Shown: positions 33,122-42,780 of the stretch, piece by piece
Layout: each line of letters begins with the position of its first letter
How positions within the stretch are numbered: position 1 is the first letter of the stretch
NCBI GenBank assembly: GCA_030429545.1
Contig: JAUIFF010000008.1
Coordinates: forward strand, 287,297 to 351,296
DNA: 64,000 bases
Source of the DNA: Polyangia bacterium
GTDB taxonomy: Bacteria > Myxococcota_A > Polyangia > Nannocystales > Nannocystaceae
Direction: 5' to 3'
Made by a program: the position numbers and the translations under genes
Notes under the pieces: generated by a model
Seen by the model: only the letters and a program-made list of their open reading frames with translations
Told to the model about the DNA's origin: nothing
The model's database searches: none

Positions 33122-35757
33122 GCGAAAAAATTGATGATACAAGTGAATCGTCGCGGACCCTGGTCGACGTTGTCGCCGACCTGCGCGGGCGTGACCAACT
33201 TCCAACCGCCGACGACATCTTAGAGGCGTTCATCGAGTGGACGATCGAGGTCGGGCTCTCGCTGTACCCGGCCCAGGAAGAAGCTGTCCTCGAGATCATG
33301 TCGGGGCAGCACCTCATCCTCAAAACCCCAACGGGCTCGGGCAAGTCGCTGGTGGCGGTGGCCATGCACCTGCGGGCATTGGTCCTCGGGCGGACGTCCT
33401 ACTACACAAGCCCGGTCAAGGCGCTCGTCAGCGAGAAGTTTTTTGCCCTGTGCAAGGTGTTTGGGGCCGAACACGTCGGCATGCTGACCGGCGATGCCAC
33501 GGTCAATCCACGGGCCCCAATCGTGTGTTGTACCGCTGAGATCTTGGTCAACTTCGTCGTCCGCGATGGCCCCCAGGCGCCGATCGACGACGTCGTGATG
33601 GACGAGTTTCACTACTACTCCGACCGCGAGCGCGGGGTCGCCTGGCAGCTGCCGCTGTTGGGCCTGCCCGAGGCCACGTTTTTGCTGATGTCGGCGACGC
33701 TCGGCGACACCACCAAGATCGAAGACAGCCTCGAGCAAATCAGTGGCCGCCGCCCGGCGATTGTCGAGTCGGATACACGCCCGGTGCCGCTGGACTTCGA
33801 CTACCGGCTCACACCGATCCACGAAACCATTGCCAATCTGCTCGATCGCGAAAAGTCGCCGATCTATGTTGTCAACTTTACCCAGCGCGAGTGTGCCGAG
33901 CAGGCGCGCAGCCTGATGAGCCTCAACTTTTGCAGCAAGCCCGAAAAGCGAGCGATCGCCAAGGCCATCACCGGGTTTCGTTTTGACACCCCGTACGGCA
34001 AGGACATCTCGTCGTTTGTTCGCCACGGCCTCGGGATTCACCACGCTGGTTTGCTGCCCAAGTACCGCCTGTTGGTCGAGCAACTCGCCCAGCAGGGGCA
34101 CCTCAAAATCATCTGCGGGACCGACACCCTGGGCGTGGGGGTCAACATCCCGATCCGGACCGTGCTGTTTACCAAGTTGTGTAAATACGACGGCGAGCAG
34201 GTGCGGATTTTGAGTGTCCGCGACTTCAAGCAAATCGCCGGCCGGGCCGGTCGCAAGGGGTTTGACGACCGCGGCTCGGTGGTCTGCCAGGCGCCCGAGC
34301 ACGTCATCGAAAACCTGCGGCTAGAGGCCAAATTTGCCGACGACCCCAAAAAGCGGCGCAAGTTTGTCCGGCGAAAACCCCCGCAGCGCGGCTATGTGCG
34401 CTGGGACGAGCAGACCTTTCAAAAGTTGCAGGAGCAACCTTCGGAGCCATTGCAGTCCCAGTTTCGCGTGACCCACGGGTTGGTGCTCGGGCTTTTGCAG
34501 TCCGAGGCCAGCCACGGCGATCGCGGTGGGGGTTACGGTCGTCTGATCCAACTGATCGAACGCTCGCACGAGACCGATGTGATGAAGTCCCGCGCCCGCC
34601 GAGACGCCAAGCAGATGTTTCGTGCACTGCTCGGGGCCGGGATTTTAGTGCTGCTCGAAAAGCCAGGTTCAAGTTCCGGTCGCGGCCGGATTGTGCGGGT
34701 CAACCAAGACCTCCAGCGCGACTTCTCGCTGCACTACACGCTTTCGCTGTACATCCTCGATGCGGTGTTTTTGCTCGACCAGGGCAGCGAAAGCTACGCC
34801 CACGAAGTCATGAGTTTGGTCGAGTCGATCTTGGAGCATCCGCGGGTGTTGTTGATGGCCCAAGAACGCAAACTGCGGTCGGAGAAGGTCGCCGCGCTCA
34901 AGGCCGACGGGGTCGAGTACGACGCCCGGATGGAGGCCCTCGAAAAGATTACCTACCCCAAGCCCTCGGCCGACTTTATCTACAACTCGTTCAACGAATT
35001 TTGTGCCCGCCACCCATGGGTTGGCCACGAGAACATTCGCCCCAAGTCGATCGCCCGCGAGATGGCCGAGCGCTACTGTTCGTTCAACGAGTATGTCAAA
35101 GAGTATGGCCTCGCCCGCAGCGAAGGTGTGTTGCTGCGCTACCTCAGCCGGGCCTACAAAACCCTCGCCCAAAACATTCCCGAGGGCTATCGCACCGAGC
35201 CGGTCTACGACCTGTTGGCCTATTTGCGGACAACCTTGGAACAGGTCGATTCATCGCTGGTCCAGGAGTGGGAGCGGATGTTGGCACCCGACGATGCCAC
35301 CAACGACGACGACGGCACCCCGCAGCCCGTGGACATCACCGCCGATCCCAAGGCCTTTCAAGCCCGTGTACGTGCACAGATGCACGCGTTTGTCCGTGCC
35401 CTGGCAAACCAGGATTACGAGGCCGCGGCCATGTGTATCGCCAATTCGTCCGATGCCCCCGAGGCTGCCAATGCCTCCGATGCTGCTGATGCGGTCGATG
35501 AGCTGTGGGATGCCGCGCGCCTCGAACAGGCCATGGCCCCGTACTACGCCGAGTACGAACAACTGCGCTTTGACCACGCTGCTCGGTTTCCCAAACACAC
35601 CGTGCTCAAGCTCCAGGGCGAGCGCCAGTGGACTGTCCAACAGGTCCTGTGCGACCCCGAGGGCAACGACGAGTGGCGTGTGCACGGGACCATCGACCTA
35701 CGCGGGGTCGACAATCCCGAGGGGCCGATGGTGCAGCTGCTAGAGATCGGGATCTGA
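33118..35757 (+). CDS. DEAD/DEAH-box superfamily 2 RNA helicase, DUF3516 type
   Basis: 879 residues from the ATG overlapping the peptidase stop. Helicase motifs are all present: Walker A KTPTGSGKS (69-77), SPVKALVSEK (Ia), DEFH (162-165, motif II), MSATLGD (III), HHAGLLPKYR, GTDTLGVGVNIPIRTV (V) and QIAGRAGRKGFD (VI). The C-terminal ~400 residues match the DUF3516 region characteristic of these Ski2/Mtr4-like bacterial helicases. The probable role is RNA or nucleic-acid remodelling. The last 18 bp overlap the convergent flavoprotein gene. Confidence 0.9.
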   Translation: MSEKIDDTSESSRTLVDVVADLRGRDQLPTADDILEAFIEWTIEVGLSLYPAQEEAVLEIMSGQHLILKTPTGSGKSLVAVAMHLRALVLGRTSYYTSPVKALVSEKFFALCKVFGAEHVGMLTGDATVNPRAPIVCCTAEILVNFVVRDGPQAPIDDVVMDEFHYYSDRERGVAWQLPLLGLPEATFLLMSATLGDTTKIEDSLEQISGRRPAIVESDTRPVPLDFDYRLTPIHETIANLLDREKSPIYVVNFTQRECAEQARSLMSLNFCSKPEKRAIAKAITGFRFDTPYGKDISSFVRHGLGIHHAGLLPKYRLLVEQLAQQGHLKIICGTDTLGVGVNIPIRTVLFTKLCKYDGEQVRILSVRDFKQIAGRAGRKGFDDRGSVVCQAPEHVIENLRLEAKFADDPKKRRKFVRRKPPQRGYVRWDEQTFQKLQEQPSEPLQSQFRVTHGLVLGLLQSEASHGDRGGGYGRLIQLIERSHETDVMKSRARRDAKQMFRALLGAGILVLLEKPGSSSGRGRIVRVNQDLQRDFSLHYTLSLYILDAVFLLDQGSESYAHEVMSLVESILEHPRVLLMAQERKLRSEKVAALKADGVEYDARMEALEKITYPKPSADFIYNSFNEFCARHPWVGHENIRPKSIAREMAERYCSFNEYVKEYGLARSEGVLLRYLSRAYKTLAQNIPEGYRTEPVYDLLAYLRTTLEQVDSSLVQEWERMLAPDDATNDDDGTPQPVDITADPKAFQARVRAQMHAFVRALANQDYEAAAMCIANSSDAPEAANASDAADAVDELWDAARLEQAMAPYYAEYEQLRFDHAARFPKHTVLKLQGERQWTVQQVLCDPEGNDEWRVHGTIDLRGVDNPEGPMVQLLEIGI

Positions 35758-38256
35758 AAGCTCGAGCAGCTCGCCCACGCGATCGCGCCAGGCAGGGTAG
35801 GGCAGGGTCTCGCGTGCCGGCAGGCCATCGAGCCTCGCACCGACAATCCCCGCCGCCTGCAGTTTTTGGTGTTGCGACAGGGCGCGGTCACAACCTGTCG
35901 GTAGCGACAAAAGACCCAGGGTCGCGCCGAGACAGAGGCCAGCATCACCGCGGAGTCGGAGCTGGTCGAGGTCGGCTGTGCTGACATCGGCATCGCCGGT
36001 TACCAATGCCATGCCAACACCGACCCACAGGTGGCGAGACAGCGTGGGCGGGCAGGCTGCGACCTCGTCGACCAGCGCGTTGATGTCGCCCGCATAGCGC
36101 AGCCATAGCCCACGACCGATCCCCTGGCACAGCATGCGCTGATGATTGGGTGCACTCGACCGCAACAGTCCTTGCTCGGTCCAAAGGTCGCTTGCAGCAA
36201 CCAACGCCCAGGCACACCCGTGGCCCTCCAGGCTCCAGGCGCCATGGATTTGATGTGCATACAAAAGTGGCACAACGCCGCGGTCGGCCCGGTGCCAGCC
36301 CACTCCCGCCAGCAGGTCGGGGCAGGCCTGTGGCAGTGCCCCCAAAACATCTTGCAGGTAGGTATCGCCGCGCTCGCAAAGGCCAGCCCCGACTCCGAGC
36401 ATGAGGTGGGGGTTGTGCGCTTGCGTTGCCAGCTCGTCGATACGTTGGTCGATGGCCTGGGTCAGCCCGAGCTTGCGCCCGCACTCAATGTCGGCGAGCA
36501 CGGCTCGATGCGCCGCTGCCAGGGGCCCGCTATGGATGTGCGGTTGCCCTGCGGCGACGTGCTCGGCACCCACCAACACGGCGGGTGTGGTTTGCAATGC
36601 ATATGCAAGGTCTTCGAGCGCCATCTTTGAGGCCGCGCGACCGCGCCGCGGGTGGTACATGCCCGCGGCCTTGCGTTTTTCGGGGTCGAGCACAAGCTTG
36701 CGCGGGTCGATTCGGCTGTCCGGTTGGGCCAGGCCTAAGTCGGCACAGGCGGCATGCACCAGGGCGATGGCCATACCCGAAAGCTCATTGAAATTTTGCG
36801 AGAGCCGTTGCTCGGCTGGAGCCGTGTCGCGCAGGCGCAAAAACTGGCCCATCACCATGTCGAGCTGGGTGTGGTCGAGCGCCCTTCGTCCCGCGAACAC
36901 GCCGGGGCGCTGCGAGTTGCGCCAATCCCTAAAAATTTGCTGTACACACAAGTTTGTTCGGGCCACCCGGTCGCCGACAAGAGCGAGCTCCCGCAGCGTG
37001 TTGTGGTCTTGCAACAAACCGCCGAGGGCCACCGGGCAGATCCAGGCAAAGTAGATCAGCTGGTCCCACATCAGCTTGAGGGGAGCTATCACCGGGTCGT
37101 CGAGGAGGTGATACATGCCCTTATAAAGCGACGCGTATTGCTCAAACAGTCGGCTCAAAAACAGGTTGGTGGCGCGGGTCTCGAGGGCCTCGCCCCGCAC
37201 CTCGCGGGTGACGGTGGCAACCAGCAACTCGTTGGTCACCGCCATCAGGTCGAGCCCTGGTGAGAACAGCGGGTCTAAAAATCCCAGGGCCTGGCCGGTG
37301 ATACCCCAGCCCTCACCGACGATTTGCTCATGCAAATTCGAATCGAGTACCCGCAGGTGGGTTGGCACCGAGTCGTCGAGCACGCGCTTGGCAAGCTCCG
37401 GATCGGCCTGCTGCAACAGCTCGCGCATGGCCTGGCGGTCGGTGCATTGTGGGTGGATGGTCCGGTCGACGAGCAGGCCGACACTTGTACATTCATTCGC
37501 CAGGCCGATGAGCCAGGTCCAGTGGCCATGGCCGAGAACGTGCTGGGTGCTGCGCCAGCGCAGGTTGCCAGCAATACGCTGGCGAAAACTGTCGTGCTGT
37601 GTCCATTCGGTCGGGTCGACGCGGCGATCGAGCCACCACCACATCGCCGTCAGGTGGTGGTCGAGGTCGCGCGGGGTGCCGGCAAACGCCTGGCTGAGCT
37701 GGGTCTTGCCGGTGGCATCAAACACCCATCGGCTGGTAATTGTTGTAGGTGCACTTTTGTCGTCGTGCCGGTGGGCCACCACCTCCCACTGGTTGGCCTG
37801 ACGGTGGACCCCGGCCACACTCGTTTGATCGCGCAGCTCGACACCGGCGGCCTCGCAGCGCGCAGCGAGTTCGTGCTCGAGTTTGCCGCGGTCGAGCTGG
37901 TAGGCATGGGGGCGCAGGGGGATGCCGTCGCCGGGGCAAAATCGAGAGCGCATCATCGCGCCGTATTCGTGACGCGAGGCAAATGGGCCGGTGCCTTGCC
38001 AAAACCGCAGGCCGTATTTGACAACGTGTTCACGCTCGAGGTGTTGGCCTAGGCCAAGGCGCTCACGCAGATACCAGGCCGCGACTTCAGAAGTCGACTC
38101 GCCCAGCTTTCGCACCTCCCGGGGGATCGGCAGGGGACCGCGTTCGAGCACCGTGACCGACAGCTGCGGGCACGTCTGCTTGAGCTGGAGGCCGAGCGAC
38201 AGCCCCGCCACCCCGGCGCCGACAACCACGACATCCCGATTCGGTGCGTTGTTCAT
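35740..38256 (-). CDS. Flavin-dependent halogenase/oxidoreductase-like protein with large C-terminal domain
   Basis: 838 residues. The N-terminus is a Rossmann FAD-binding site (VVVVGAGVAGLSLGLQLK), then KLGESTSEVAAWYL, the GESxx flavin loop typical of the halogenase/geranylgeranyl-reductase branch, and GQALGFLDPLFSPGLDLMAVT near residue 335 (second flavin motif with the FSPGLD variation). The trp-halogenase WxWxIP signature is not present, so halogenation is not established. From about residue 480 a further ~350 residues with repeated short helices (LVGVGAGLCERGDTYL; GIGRGLWLRYAGDI; VGVGMALVTGDADVS) form a domain I do not recognise. Cytoplasmic, monocistronic. Confidence 0.75.
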   Translation of the reverse strand: MNNAPNRDVVVVGAGVAGLSLGLQLKQTCPQLSVTVLERGPLPIPREVRKLGESTSEVAAWYLRERLGLGQHLEREHVVKYGLRFWQGTGPFASRHEYGAMMRSRFCPGDGIPLRPHAYQLDRGKLEHELAARCEAAGVELRDQTSVAGVHRQANQWEVVAHRHDDKSAPTTITSRWVFDATGKTQLSQAFAGTPRDLDHHLTAMWWWLDRRVDPTEWTQHDSFRQRIAGNLRWRSTQHVLGHGHWTWLIGLANECTSVGLLVDRTIHPQCTDRQAMRELLQQADPELAKRVLDDSVPTHLRVLDSNLHEQIVGEGWGITGQALGFLDPLFSPGLDLMAVTNELLVATVTREVRGEALETRATNLFLSRLFEQYASLYKGMYHLLDDPVIAPLKLMWDQLIYFAWICPVALGGLLQDHNTLRELALVGDRVARTNLCVQQIFRDWRNSQRPGVFAGRRALDHTQLDMVMGQFLRLRDTAPAEQRLSQNFNELSGMAIALVHAACADLGLAQPDSRIDPRKLVLDPEKRKAAGMYHPRRGRAASKMALEDLAYALQTTPAVLVGAEHVAAGQPHIHSGPLAAAHRAVLADIECGRKLGLTQAIDQRIDELATQAHNPHLMLGVGAGLCERGDTYLQDVLGALPQACPDLLAGVGWHRADRGVVPLLYAHQIHGAWSLEGHGCAWALVAASDLWTEQGLLRSSAPNHQRMLCQGIGRGLWLRYAGDINALVDEVAACPPTLSRHLWVGVGMALVTGDADVSTADLDQLRLRGDAGLCLGATLGLLSLPTGCDRALSQHQKLQAAGIVGARLDGLPARETLPYPAWRDRVGELLELSDPDL

Positions 38257-38722
38257 GTGCTTCGAGGATAGCCCGCAAACTTCGGTTTGGCCGCGGTGTG
38301 CGTGTGCGCTTCCCTGCGTATGACAGGCTTGATCGTCGGTGTAGATCGGCTCTCGTGTCGGTCACCCACCGGTTCGTTTGTATATACTGCAAACCGGTGA
38401 GGGGTTGAAACCCGTACGCAACCCGGCAAGTGTGTTCTCGTGCCCCGCAAAAACGCCGTTTGACATCTTTGTCCCGGGATTGATGTACGCACAATAAGCG
38501 CTGGGGAGCGGGTCGTTGGACAGTTGGCTACGATTCCCGAGTCACCCAAATCAACTGGGTATTCGCGGGTGCTGCTGCGTATAAAAGACAGCATTTTCCG
38601 GTGTACGACGGTCGTGCGACAAATCAGCGACGATGATGTCGGTGCTTGTGCACTGATTTGGTGCGACACGCACGGGCCGCAAACCACGTGCGTTGTCGAG
38701 ATTTCGGCCCCGGCTTGAGGGG
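38257..38722. other. 466-bp gap with inverted repeats
   Basis: CACCGGTT (38367-38374) and AACCGGTG (38392-38399) form a perfect 8-bp inverted repeat around an AT-rich centre. A second small hairpin, GGGTTGAAACCC (38404-38415), follows. Only a weak TTG-started 64-codon frame (38524-38718, plus) lies downstream. I cannot support a gene here. A structured RNA or an operator is possible. Confidence 0.35.
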
Positions 38723-39574
38723 CTACTCGAGGGTCACACCAGCGCTCTTGCACGCGGTCACAACACCGGCCTTGCGCGTACCCTTGAGGCGCCCGGCGGC
38801 CCACTTGGCTTTCTCTAACGTACCCAGGGTGCAGGCGGTCTTCGCCATAATTTCGAGGGCGTCGTCACTGTTGGTTTTGTGGAAGCTCTGCGAGGCTTGA
38901 AGGTAGGCCTGTTTCGCTTGGCCGGCGGCGAGTGACTTCTTTGCACTTGCAAGTAACGTTGCAGCTTCGCTCCCGGGCGCTGGGCTTGCGGCTCCTGCGG
39001 GTGTTGCCGCAGCCGGCGTTGGCGTGGGCGTACCCGGGTTGGCGGCAACTTGGCCGCTGCTCGGAGCTGGGGTTGGAGCCGGTTTGGCGGTGGGCGAGGG
39101 GGCGAGCGTGGGTGGTGTCGCCGGTTGACTCGGGGCGACATTTGCCATGGCACCGTTGATACTGCCAACCGGTTGCCATTCGGCGTCGAACAACAGGGTG
39201 GCGACGGCCTTACCCCCGGCGCCTTGAAGCTCGAATGCATGGCCGCCCGGGCGGTCGCGTTTGACAACAGTCATCGCATCAAACTTGCCGTCTCCATCGA
39301 CATCGACCTTGCTGAACTGCCCCGGCTTTTTGTTGAGCGCATCTTGCAGGTCCGCCGCGGTGTGGAGCCGGTTGAACGTCACAAGCCAGCTGATCGGGGT
39401 CATGGCCAGTTGTTTGGAATGGTCGGTCCGGCCACCGGTATGTCCGAGCGCGTTGGCCTGGGCGATCGCCGGATTGTCTCCCCGAGTCTGGGGGCCCTGG
39501 CACCCACTGAGGGGCAGCGCAAACACGAGTGAGAAGAATCCGATGGTGAGGGGGGTTTTGAGCGTGCGTGTCAT
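38723..39574 (-). CDS. Lipoprotein, unknown function, with helical C-terminal domain
   Basis: 283 residues from ATG 39574, supported by GAGG 8 nt upstream. Lipoprotein signal FFSLVFALPLSGC. Residues ~55-145 form a domain beginning LAMTPISWLVTFNRLHTAADL and containing VDVDGDGKFDAMTVV, an EF-like DxDxDGxxD calcium loop, in a FG-GAP/dockerin-like manner. A Pro/Ala/Thr linker (145-205) leads to a TPR-like helical end (SAKKSLAAGQAKQAYLQASQSFHKT; ACTLGTLEKAKWAAGRLKG). Its gene is just downstream of the minus-strand kinase gene (58-bp gap), so the two may be co-transcribed. Confidence 0.75.
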   Translation of the reverse strand: MTRTLKTPLTIGFFSLVFALPLSGCQGPQTRGDNPAIAQANALGHTGGRTDHSKQLAMTPISWLVTFNRLHTAADLQDALNKKPGQFSKVDVDGDGKFDAMTVVKRDRPGGHAFELQGAGGKAVATLLFDAEWQPVGSINGAMANVAPSQPATPPTLAPSPTAKPAPTPAPSSGQVAANPGTPTPTPAAATPAGAASPAPGSEAATLLASAKKSLAAGQAKQAYLQASQSFHKTNSDDALEIMAKTACTLGTLEKAKWAAGRLKGTRKAGVVTACKSAGVTLE

Positions 39575-39631
39575 ATCAACCTCGTGAGTAGGCATTGGTT
39601 GGACTGTCTCGCGTCCGGAAATTCTATGGCC

Positions 39632-40789
39632 TTAGCCAGAAAGCAGTTTAATGACGATCGCAAGCACGATCACGAGGAGCGACCCGGCGCCCAGGGCGAG
39701 AACAGCTCGTCTGGCCGTTGGGTCACCTTCGAGTTGGGCCCGCATCGATGTTGAGCGGTGCTCCATTGCAGGTGCAACTTGTTGGTTGGCGCTCACCGAG
39801 GCCGCGGGTAGCGGGGCGCTGGTGCTGCTGCCAGGTTGCGCACTACGGGCGATCGACTCTAATGATTGACGGACTGCGCCGGCATCCTTGAGTCGGCCTT
39901 CGACGTCGCGGGAGAGCAGCTGCGCGATGAGCTCGGTGAGGGCGGGGGGCACCGGACCGTGGCGGTTGCTGGTGAGCCGCTCCGGGTCGTCCTGAAACTG
40001 CATGGCAAACAGCTCGGTAAATGTATCTGCACGCCATAGCGATTTGCCCTGCAAGCACTCCCACAGCATCACGCCGAGGGAGTAGAGATCGGCCCGTTCA
40101 TCGGCCCGTTTACCGGCGACCTGTTCGGGCGCCATGTAGCCTGGGGTCCCCAAAATCGCCCCCTGACGCGTCAGCTCGACAACCGTGACCCCGCGGGCGT
40201 CGAGCGGCTCCGGGGCGACAATACCGACGAGGCCAAAGTCCAAAACCCGTGCATGCAGGCGGCCGTCCGATTTATGTTGTACCAGCACATTGTCTGGCTT
40301 GAGGTCGCGGTGGACAATGCCCATGGCGTGGGCTGCCTGCAGGGCATCGGCAATCTGGGCCCCAATCGTGCATGTCTGCTGCCAGGTCAGCGCGCCGGAG
40401 CGGACGATAAAATCAAACAGGCTCTCGCCGGGCGCAAGCTGAAGGACGAGGTAGGCCCCGCCCTCGGGCAGCAGGTCGTAGTCGAGGGCGCTGACGATGT
40501 GCGGATGCTCGAGCTGGGCTGTGGTTCGGGCCTCGCGGCGAAACCGTTCGGCGAACAACTTCTCCTGGGCAAACTCGGGTCGAATGATTTTAAAGGCGAC
40601 CTCTTTGTTGAGCTTGCGGTGCAGCGCGACGAAAACAGCCCCCATGCCGCCCTCGCCGAGCAGTCGCCGCAGCTCATAGCGCTCGGCGATCACCCGCCCG
40701 ATCAGGGACTCGGGGTTGAACTTGGGTGGTTCCTCTGCCGGTCCACCTTGAGGAGCTGGGTTCACAGGCGCGTTCATCAGCCGGCGCAC
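39632..40789 (-). CDS. Ser/Thr protein kinase with C-terminal membrane anchor
   Basis: 385 residues. A complete Hanks kinase domain spans residues ~35-300: LGEGGMGAVFVALH (glycine loop), VAFKII (catalytic Lys), HRDLKPDN, DFGLVG, GTPGYMAPEQ and DLYSLGVMLWECL. A polar linker follows, then a C-terminal membrane helix (LALGAGSLLVIVLAIVIKLL) with almost no residues beyond it, so the protein is tail-anchored with the kinase in the cytoplasm and no extracellular sensor. Targets unknown. Start at 40789 or at the ATG four codons later. Confidence 0.92.
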   Translation of the reverse strand: MRRLMNAPVNPAPQGGPAEEPPKFNPESLIGRVIAERYELRRLLGEGGMGAVFVALHRKLNKEVAFKIIRPEFAQEKLFAERFRREARTTAQLEHPHIVSALDYDLLPEGGAYLVLQLAPGESLFDFIVRSGALTWQQTCTIGAQIADALQAAHAMGIVHRDLKPDNVLVQHKSDGRLHARVLDFGLVGIVAPEPLDARGVTVVELTRQGAILGTPGYMAPEQVAGKRADERADLYSLGVMLWECLQGKSLWRADTFTELFAMQFQDDPERLTSNRHGPVPPALTELIAQLLSRDVEGRLKDAGAVRQSLESIARSAQPGSSTSAPLPAASVSANQQVAPAMEHRSTSMRAQLEGDPTARRAVLALGAGSLLVIVLAIVIKLLSG

Positions 40790-40876
40790 AGTGTATCAGG
40801 AGGTCGCCCTTTGGTGTTTGTCGTCAACCTCGCCCACAGTTCGCAAGTGCCCGCCAAAGAAGTCCTTTAAACGCTA

Positions 40877-40908
40877 GGTCCGACGCGAGTGCACTACCGC
40901 GCCGGACC
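40877..40908 (-). terminator. Hairpin downstream of the choice-of-anchor gene
   Basis: GGTCCGaCGCG pairs with CGCGcCGGACC, an 11-bp stem with one mismatch and a 10-nt loop. It is 17 bp after the minus-strand stop. There is no clear T-run, so the terminator call is tentative. Confidence 0.4.
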
Positions 40909-40924
40909 ATGTGAGCACCAAAAC

Positions 40925-42780
40925 CTACTTCTTGACGATCGCGTAGATCGTGGTTGTTCCACTGACTTCGCTGGTGACCACCAAAAGCGGGTCGGCGACC
41001 GGACTGTCATCGAGCCCGATCAGGGTGAGGCCTTCGGGCCCCAGGTCCCCGGCCGTGCCATCTTCGGGCACGCCGTCGAAGTCGCGATCGCTGCGATACA
41101 GCACGGGCGTTGGCTCGCTCGGTGTCGAGAGGTCAAACACCATCACGCCGCCGACGCGCTCTAGCCCGACAAACGCATATGGCTTGCCAAAAAACGCACC
41201 GACCGTGACGCCCTCTGGTTCGGGGCCGCGGTTGTCCGAGCGGCCGTCCAAACTGTCGTTGTCGTCGTTGTTGCTGTTGAACCCGGCGGGCAACGCCTCG
41301 GTTCGATGGCATCGCCACTGTCGGCGAGCAGTGAACCATCGGTGTTCCAAATGCTGATGGAGCGGGCCCCAAACGCAAACAGTTGGTCGTAGTCGCCGTC
41401 GTCGTCGCTGTCGCCCTCGACGGTGGAGACCTGCAGGCGCCCGAGTTTGTCGTCGGCTGTCAGACTGTCGGCGTCGGGAAACGCATCGGGGTCGAGGTCG
41501 AGGTTTTTGATGCGCTCGGCCTCCTCAAGCCCGGTGTAGTCGCGGTCGTCACCCTCGTTGGCTGTCACCAAGTAGGTCAGTCCGTCGACCTCGAATGCGG
41601 CGATGGCATCGGGCTGGTACATGCCAAACACAGGCCAGTTGGCGATCGCAACCGCATTGTCGTCGTCGCTGGGGTCGAGGCCCATGCCCTCCTCCGAGTG
41701 GTTTTTGAATCCCAGCGGGAGCACGTCGGTGACGGTGTGGGTCGGCAGGTCGACAATTGCAAGTGCATTGTTTTCTTGCAGGGTAACGTAGGCGGTGCTG
41801 TTGTCAGCTGTGACCGCGACGTACTCCGGCTCGAGGTCCTCGGCCGCGGTCGCACCGGGGCCAAAGATACGGACATTGGGGTCGAGCATACCCTGTGTAA
41901 ATGCACTGAAATCCGCGGTGTGAACGTCGTTGTCGGTCAGCGACTCGGCCCCACCACTGACATCGATGATGCTCACCGAGCCCTCTGGGTCGATGTCGTA
42001 GTCGGGCGAGGGCTCGCCCTCGTTGGCGACGACGACAGAAAGTCCGTCGGGTGTAAATGCAAGCATGTCGGGGCCGGGCCCAACTGTCACGCTCGCTAGG
42101 TAGGTGCCATCGGTGTCAAAAAACACCGCCTGGCCCGGATCGGTATTTGGGTCACCACCTGCGGCGACTGCCAAAATACCGTCGTGAACACTCACACTTG
42201 TGACATTTGCCCCGTACGGAGTGATGTCGATGCTGCCGTCGAGGTTGGGCTGGGTCGGGTCAGACAGATCGATACGATCGACGCTGATCGTTTGCCCATT
42301 GACAACAAAGAGGGTCGTCGTAAACGGGTCGTAGGCCGAAATCTCAGCGCCGCTCCCATCAAAAATTCCGCTCTCATAGCGACCGAGAAACTCGAGGTCG
42401 ATAACTCCTTCGTCGCCGTCGCCATCACCGTCGCCATCACCATCGCCGTCGCCATCGCCATCACCATCACCGTCGCCGTCGCCATCGCCATCGCCGTCGC
42501 CATCGCCATCGCCATCGCCGTCGCCGTCGCCGTCGCCATCGCCATCGCCATCACCGTCGCCGTCGCCATCACCGTCGCCATCACCGGTCTCCGAGTCGGT
42601 TCCAGAGGTCGACGGTATCGCCGTTGTGGAGGTTGCTGGCCCGGCGGAGGTCCCGGTCTCATCACTGTCTGAGTCGGTCTCCGAGTCGGTTGCGGAGGTT
42701 GCGGCCGGGTCTTCGGAGAGGCAGCCAGGTGCTGAAAAGAGAAACGCAAGGGGAAGCAGGAGCAGCTGCGAGTACTTCAT
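40925..42780 (-). pseudogene. Choice-of-anchor I-type lipoprotein with GD repeat, split by a frameshift
   Basis: The reading from ATG 42780 gives a lipoprotein signal (LLLLPLAFLFSAPGC), a Thr/Ser/Asp linker, about 30 Gly-Asp repeats, then a beta-propeller-like domain (LEFLGRYESG; ANEGEPSPDYDIDPEGSVSIID; NEGDDRDYTGLEEAERI). The coding signal then moves into another frame near 41290-41300: the upstream frame stops being family-like after LLADSGDAIE, and the other frame continues LPAGFNSNNDDN, RSDNRGPEPEGV, FVGLERVGGVMVFDL and SEVSGTTTIY to the stop at 40925. These are the expected C-terminal motifs of the choice-of-anchor I family. One base appears lost. It is either a real inactivating mutation or a sequence error. 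Confidence 0.75.
42408..42586. repeat. Hexanucleotide tract encoding (Gly-Asp)n
   Basis: The tract is an imperfect GCCATC/GCCGTC repeat of about 180 bp lying inside the choice-of-anchor gene and read on the minus strand as alternating Gly-Asp. A near-identical tract is at 51415-51637. Such tracts are prone to slippage and recombination. Confidence 0.9.

Noticed and set aside
38380..38440. c-di-GMP-I (GEMM) riboswitch
   Set aside because: It has GCAAACC, a TGAA-loop hairpin and ACGCAA, but the spacing and the second long stem do not fit the consensus.
38253..38804. 183-codon minus-strand frame across the intergenic gap
   Set aside because: It overlaps the lipoprotein gene's end, has no family-like motifs and runs through the inverted repeats.
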